From: Cellvibrio japonicus Ueda107
GTDB lineage: Bacteria > Pseudomonadota > Gammaproteobacteria > Pseudomonadales > Cellvibrionaceae
Length of the DNA stretch: 64,000 nt
Direction of reading: 5' to 3'
NCBI RefSeq assembly: GCF_000019225.1
Contig: NC_010995.1
Span: 934,001 to 998,000, forward strand
Part shown: one piece after another, positions 59,776 through 64,000 of the stretch
How the letters are laid out: every line of letters starts with the position of its first letter
Position numbering within the stretch: position 1 is the first letter of the stretch
Program-made: the position numbers and the translations under genes
The notes under the pieces: generated by a model
Databases searched by the model: none
Told to the model about the DNA's origin: nothing
The model's input: the letters and a program-made list of their open reading frames with translations, nothing else

Positions 59776-62009
59776 AGTGAGAATCCCATAGCTTCGGCTT
59801 TTTTGAAGGCGGCATCCGACTCTTCCAGGCGATTGTTATAGCCCTGGGCCAGGCCGAGTACATAGTAGGCTTCGGCCTGGTGGTTTTTCTGCCCTCCCGC
59901 TTGTTTAACCGCCCGCTCGGCGGCATCCAGCGCCTCGCGGTATTGGCCTTGCTTCATGTGGTGTTTGGCCAGCGCTATATAGTGCCCGCTGTCTTTATTG
60001 CCGGTTTGTTGCAGGGTGTGCAGTTCCGTGGCGGCAGTATCCAACTGGTAGCTGATTGTCCAGTCTCGGTTGCCCAATAATTCCTGGGTCTTGTGGTAGA
60101 AATCCGCATAGTCCGCCAGGGCGACGCGCACCGGTTTAAGGGTCAGGGATTGCTCCACCTGGTAGTGGGTGCCTTTGTCGGTGCCACTCTGGTTCACTTG
60201 GTAATAGGCATTGTCGATATTTTGGCCCTGGCTTTTTACCCGCGCCTGGTGGGTTTGGTCCGGGCGCAGGAAGTCGATCTGTGCCTGCAGGCTGTAGCCG
60301 GGTTCATTCACATAGGGTTGCTTGCGGTCGGCCGGCTTATGCAGGTTGCGCAGGTCGCTGAACAGGTAGATCAATTGGGTCAGGTTAAAGCCGTAATTGA
60401 GTGGGGCATCGCCGCCGCCCCAGGCCTGCTCGAACACCAGGCGCCCCTGGATTTCAAATCCCTGCCACAGGCTGTCGGCATGGCGCGTGCTCAGCTCGCT
60501 GATATCGGCACTGCTGTAAATATGGCTGAACAGCTCGCGGAAATACTTGTCGCGCTCGGGTGTCAGTTGCCACAGCGAGCGCAGGCGATCCTCAAACATA
60601 CCGCCGAGCTCGACGTGAAAGCGGGCTTCGACGCGCTGCCCTTCCAGCTTGTCGAACACCAGGTTCAGGCGCGCATAGTGTTCGCTGGCCGGGCGCAGGG
60701 GCAGGGTGGTAATGGCGCGGGTCTGCTCATCCACAACCAGTGCCGGTTGCCCCTCAATACCCAGGGAAAAACCGGGGAAGAGGGTGGAGTCGCCGGTGGT
60801 GTCCATCCACATGTCGGTCAGGCCCGGTTGCGCGGGGATATGGACAATCATGTGGTCGAAGGTGACGGCGGGCACACTCATGTCCGGCAGCCCCATGGAG
60901 CGGGTGGCGATCAGGGCGGTATTGGCCTGGATACCCAACTGGCGCAGCAGGGTAACCGCCAGTACCGATTGATCCTTGCAATCGCCATAGCCGTTGGTGA
61001 AGACCTCGTGGGCGTCGTGGGGCTCGTAACCGCCGCGGCCCACGTGGGCAAACACGTAGCGCACCTTATCTTGCAGGAGTTGGTACACCGCCTTGACCTT
61101 GTCCGCGGGGGTTTTGGCGGTTTTGCGGATATCGGCAATCACCTTGTCCAGCTTGCTGTCGGTGACCAGGTGGGGCTCGACCAGTTGATCGGCCCAGCGC
61201 GCAATGGTGTGCCAGTCGGCGATGGTGCCTACGCGCAGGCCGGGGGTGTAGCTGTGTTCGCGCGGCATGCCACTTTGCAAATCCACCGCCGCCAACTGGT
61301 TGCCGGACCAGCGCCACAGGCGATAACCGGGGCGCTGGTCGGCGCGTACCTGGTGGCGGATGCCAAAGCGGCCCAGGTCGTTAAACACCAGTTGGACAGA
61401 CTCGGGGGCGCTGATACTGATTTCGGCGGTATGTACGGTGTCGGCACGGCTGCCCTGGCCGGCAGCGCGGCCCTCCCACCAGTGGAAGCCAAAGCTGTCG
61501 AACCACTGGCCGTCGATGATTTTGCGCGTATCCGTGTAGCGGTACTGGAATTCAATGATCGAGCCCTTGCGCACATTGGGCAGGGAAAAGAGCAGTTCCT
61601 TGCGGTCGTGGTAGAAGTTTTCGTCGTTGGGACTCTGGATCTGGGTGGCGTCGGCCTTGATGCTGTCGATCTTGCCATCGGGGGTGCGCACGTTGGCAAA
61701 CTCCAGGGTAATGTCCTCGTAGAAGCTGTTGAAGGACACACTGATCTGGCTGTAATCGCGCGCGGCTTCATCGCTGTTGATGTACACCGCCACATAGGAA
61801 TGCGAGGTACCCATAAGCGCTTCGTCCAACTGGATATGGGTGCGGCGCACTATCACCTCGGCCCCGGCGCCGGCGTCCGGTTTGAAGGCCTTGGCCAGGG
61901 CGGGCAAGGGCTCTGCCAGGCGTTGCGGCGCGGTATTCGCAAGGGCTTGCAGGCCCAGCCCCAGGCATAACAGGCCCAGTGGCAGGGCGAGGAAACGATA
62001 AACAGACAC
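59772..62009 (-). CDS. DUF3857/transglutaminase-like protein with C-terminal TPR
   Basis: 745 residues from a GTG with CAGGAG six bases upstream; the longer frame to 62147 enters the neighbouring gene. Signal peptide (LALPLGLLCLGLGLQALAN), DUF3857 beta domain (KELLFSLPNVRKGSIIEFQY), a transglutaminase-like core with Cys in NGYGDCKDQSVLAV, His in FDHMIVHIP and Asp in MDTTGDSTLF, then a TPR-like tail. Periplasmic; these proteins are widespread, with undetermined function. Coupled to the TPR lipoprotein downstream. Confidence 0.82.
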   Translation of the reverse strand: MSVYRFLALPLGLLCLGLGLQALANTAPQRLAEPLPALAKAFKPDAGAGAEVIVRRTHIQLDEALMGTSHSYVAVYINSDEAARDYSQISVSFNSFYEDITLEFANVRTPDGKIDSIKADATQIQSPNDENFYHDRKELLFSLPNVRKGSIIEFQYRYTDTRKIIDGQWFDSFGFHWWEGRAAGQGSRADTVHTAEISISAPESVQLVFNDLGRFGIRHQVRADQRPGYRLWRWSGNQLAAVDLQSGMPREHSYTPGLRVGTIADWHTIARWADQLVEPHLVTDSKLDKVIADIRKTAKTPADKVKAVYQLLQDKVRYVFAHVGRGGYEPHDAHEVFTNGYGDCKDQSVLAVTLLRQLGIQANTALIATRSMGLPDMSVPAVTFDHMIVHIPAQPGLTDMWMDTTGDSTLFPGFSLGIEGQPALVVDEQTRAITTLPLRPASEHYARLNLVFDKLEGQRVEARFHVELGGMFEDRLRSLWQLTPERDKYFRELFSHIYSSADISELSTRHADSLWQGFEIQGRLVFEQAWGGGDAPLNYGFNLTQLIYLFSDLRNLHKPADRKQPYVNEPGYSLQAQIDFLRPDQTHQARVKSQGQNIDNAYYQVNQSGTDKGTHYQVEQSLTLKPVRVALADYADFYHKTQELLGNRDWTISYQLDTAATELHTLQQTGNKDSGHYIALAKHHMKQGQYREALDAAERAVKQAGGQKNHQAEAYYVLGLAQGYNNRLEESDAAFKKAEAMGFSL

Positions 62010-62070
62010 AGCGTACTCCTGGCAGGGGAGCCCACCGGCACAGCACCGGTGGGGGCGATAGCGAGAGGGT

Positions 62071-63069
62071 TTAGAGGGCAATCCAGCGGCCGGTGGCGGC
62101 GCTGGTAAAAATTGCATCGATAATGCGCATATTGGCGATGGCGTCACTCAAGGGGGTGGGTACCGGTGTGTCATCGAGGACGCTGCACGCAAAGGCATCA
62201 CCCATCACGCGATACTGGTCTGTAGCGGCTATCGATAGTACGTCGGCCTCGCCGTTGTGCTTGAGCGTGATTTCCGCCGGGCGATCGCCGGGTGGGTTAA
62301 AGGGCACGGCGATGGCCAGGCTGCCGGCTTCGCCACTGGCCTCGATGTATTGGCGGGGTTCAATTTTGGTGGCGGCGGTAAAGGTGGCATTGCCCTCGGC
62401 AAATTGCAGGATGCCGGATACCTGGCAATCCACCTCCTGGCCGGGGAAGGGGGTTATCTGCCCCATCACCTGCAGGGGCTCGCTGTTGTACAGCCAGCGC
62501 GACAGCGAGATGCAATAGCAACCGATATCCAGCAGCGCACCGCCACCCATGGCGCGCTTGTTGCGGATATTGCCCGCTTCGCGGTTGTTGTAGGAAAACT
62601 GTGAGTGGATGGTGCGCAGCTGGCCAAGCTTGCCGCTGTCCACCAGTTGCTTCGCCGTTTGCCACTGGGGGTGGAAGCGGTACATAAAGGCTTCCATGGT
62701 TTTCAGGTGCGGGTAGCCGGCGGCGGCCTCCACCAGGCGCTGGGCGTCGGCGGTGTCCATTCCCAGGGGTTTTTCGCAGAGTACATGCTTGCCGGCTTGC
62801 AGGGCCTTGATTGACCAGTCCACATGCAGGTGGTTGGGCAGCGGGTTGTAGATGGCGTCGATATCCGGGTCAGCGAGCAGGGCTTCATAGCTGCCGTAGG
62901 CTTTTTCTATGCCCAGGTCCGCCGCGCACTGGCGTGCGCCGGCCAGGTCGCGTGAGCCTATGGCAACGACCTGGTTGAGGTCGGAGGCTTGCAGGGCGGG
63001 GATAACTTTGGTGCGGCCGATTTTGGCGGTGCTCAGCACCCCCCAGCGGACTTTTCTCATGGGCTTCAC
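62071..63069 (-). CDS. Gfo/Idh/MocA family oxidoreductase
   Basis: 332 residues. NAD(P)-dependent sugar or cyclitol dehydrogenase of the Gfo/Idh/MocA family. N-terminal Rossmann (VRWGVLSTAKIGRTKVIPAL), the signature GKHVLCEKPLGMDTADAQRL with the conserved EKP, and a C-terminal beta-sheet domain (GGGALLDIGCYCISLSRWLY). Similar to D-xylose or 1,5-anhydrofructose-type dehydrogenases, but the substrate cannot be told. The start may be GTG 63069 or ATG 63060. Confidence 0.85.
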   Translation of the reverse strand: MKPMRKVRWGVLSTAKIGRTKVIPALQASDLNQVVAIGSRDLAGARQCAADLGIEKAYGSYEALLADPDIDAIYNPLPNHLHVDWSIKALQAGKHVLCEKPLGMDTADAQRLVEAAAGYPHLKTMEAFMYRFHPQWQTAKQLVDSGKLGQLRTIHSQFSYNNREAGNIRNKRAMGGGALLDIGCYCISLSRWLYNSEPLQVMGQITPFPGQEVDCQVSGILQFAEGNATFTAATKIEPRQYIEASGEAGSLAIAVPFNPPGDRPAEITLKHNGEADVLSIAATDQYRVMGDAFACSVLDDTPVPTPLSDAIANMRIIDAIFTSAATGRWIAL

Positions 63070-63159
63070 TCTCGAAAATAGTGGTCGTGGTCGCGGTTGA
63101 TCCGCTTCTCATGAGCGGTAAATGGCGCCCAGTATAGCAATCCTTGCAGCGGATGAGAC

Positions 63160-63822
63160 TTACCAGGGCAGGCGCTCGCCATTGGAGTGCCAGAAGCCGC
63201 CGCTGTTATCCAGGTTCAGGTCGTCGATGCGCTGGCTCAGGCGCTGGGCGGACTCGTGCGCGGAAATATCCCCGCCAAAATTCACCATCGCCGTCTGCAC
63301 ATAGCCCGGATGCAAGATGGCAACGGCGATGCCGCGCGGCTGCAGGTCGCGCGCGAGTGACATGGCGCCGGCGTTGAGTGCGGCCTTGGACATGCGATAG
63401 CCGTAGTAGCCGCCGGAGCTGTTGTCGGCAATAGAGCCCATGCGGCTGGTAATAAACGCGACCTTGGCGCTGGGGGCCAGGTGATCCAGCAGGGCCTCGG
63501 TCACCTTAAGCGGTGCCAGGGCATTCACCAGGAACTGCCCGGTGATACTGGCCGCATCCAACTGGCCCAGGGCCTCGCGGCGCAGGATACCGGCATTGTT
63601 GATCACCAGGTTGAGCTGGCGTTGGCCCAGGGCCGTTGTTAATTGGGCCAGGGCTTTTGCATCGGTCACATCGATACCGCTGATCACCTCCGCACCCGAT
63701 TGCGCCAGCTCGGGGGTACTGGTGCGGCACACGCCGATGACATGCCAACCCTTGTTCAAATAGGTCTGGCACAGGGCCAGGCCGATGCCGCGATTGGCGC
63801 CGGTAATCAGTACAGTTTGCAT
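63160..63822 (-). CDS. Short-chain dehydrogenase/reductase
   Basis: 220 residues from ATG 63822 with AGGAGG six bases upstream. Classical SDR: cofactor motif TGANRGIG at the start, NNAG (VINNAGILRR), catalytic Ser in FITSRMGSI, Tyr-x-x-x-Lys in YYGYRMSKAAL, and PG turn in HPGYVQTAMV. Similar to the C-factor-like SDR group. Substrate unknown. Same strand as the Gfo/Idh gene, with 90 bp between. Confidence 0.88.
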   Translation of the reverse strand: MQTVLITGANRGIGLALCQTYLNKGWHVIGVCRTSTPELAQSGAEVISGIDVTDAKALAQLTTALGQRQLNLVINNAGILRREALGQLDAASITGQFLVNALAPLKVTEALLDHLAPSAKVAFITSRMGSIADNSSGGYYGYRMSKAALNAGAMSLARDLQPRGIAVAILHPGYVQTAMVNFGGDISAHESAQRLSQRIDDLNLDNSGGFWHSNGERLPW

Positions 63823-64000
63823 AAAGCCTCCTGGGGATGGGGTTCGCACAGCGGTAATCCACTGTCATTCATTGGGTGGCCGAAACCATAAACTAGTTGG
63901 ACGCTGAATGCATCTGCATTGAGTGGTGTGAAAATCGCCGCGCTTTCGGCAACCCTCTCAGCCCTGGTGAAAAACCCGGATAACGCCGCCGCTTATGAGT
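63823..64000. other. Right window edge, no gene seen
   Basis: 178 bp holding the SDR promoter side. No open frame with coding character begins here within the window. Confidence 0.4.

Noticed and set aside
60093..61970. 625-residue plus-strand open frame opposite the DUF3857 gene
   Set aside because: It is a frame shadow in GC-rich coding DNA; its composition is low-complexity and Val/Gly/Ala/Gln-rich with no domain, while the minus strand encodes a recognisable transglutaminase-like protein.

Overview
The window is a chromosomal segment of a saprophytic, plant-cell-wall-degrading gammaproteobacterium, almost certainly Cellvibrio japonicus (formerly Pseudomonas cellulosa) or a very close relative. 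The strongest clue is the minus-strand gene at 16916-17959, whose 347-residue product I recognise as the arabinanase Arb43A, with catalytic Asp38 in the expected place. Poly-serine linkers, a CBM10-type module, many GH43 proteins and a TonB-dependent receptor agree. These identifications come from memory of the families, not from a search.

Layout. 1-4.6 kb: housekeeping genes (end of dacA, a thioredoxin-like gene, the ybeD-lipB-lipA lipoate cluster, a GNAT acetyltransferase). 4.9-20.3 kb: first half of an arabinan/pectin side-chain locus: a large GH43 lipoprotein with LamG domains, a TonB-dependent receptor, a chemoreceptor, a GH127 beta-L-arabinofuranosidase, Arb43A, a GH43 exo-enzyme lipoprotein and an aldose 1-epimerase. 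20.4-29.8 kb: a block of eleven minus-strand genes with lower GC, separated by recombination sites that look like integron attC sites. There is no integrase in the window, so this is an integrase-less cassette cluster (CALIN-like) inserted in the arabinan locus. Its cargo includes a nucleotide cyclase-like protein, a RES-domain protein, a SymE-like toxin, a nucleoside deoxyribosyltransferase/TIR-like protein, a PD-(D/E)XK-like protein and a C39-like peptidase. 30.1-37.6 kb: second half of the arabinan locus: three GH43 proteins with ricin-type CBM13 lectin domains, and a GH97 lipoprotein.

37.7-48.8 kb: a conflict and mobile region: a HigBA toxin-antitoxin pair, a complete IS3-family element, and a polymorphic-toxin locus. 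In it a full RHS gene with a URI/GIY-YIG-like toxin tip and an immunity gene is followed by a series of displaced tip/immunity remnants. 49.1-53.5 kb: two glucuronoyl esterases (CE15), one secreted with two carbohydrate-binding modules and one a lipoprotein, beside a FadR-type GntR regulator. 53.7-64 kb: a GGDEF-EAL protein, NADH dehydrogenase II, a TPR lipoprotein, a DUF3857/transglutaminase-like protein, a Gfo/Idh oxidoreductase and an SDR.

How it works together (inference). The endo-arabinanases and lipoprotein exo-enzymes cut pectic arabinan at or near the cell surface. The TonB receptor imports oligosaccharides, the exo-GH43, GH97 and GH127 enzymes release sugars, and the mutarotase feeds catabolism outside this window. 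Short TTGT-N3-ACAA palindromes recur before several of these genes and may be a shared operator. GTATAC-centred sites before both CE15 genes and the GntR gene suggest a separate small regulon. The two unusual systems are the cassette cluster and the RHS tip-displacement series.
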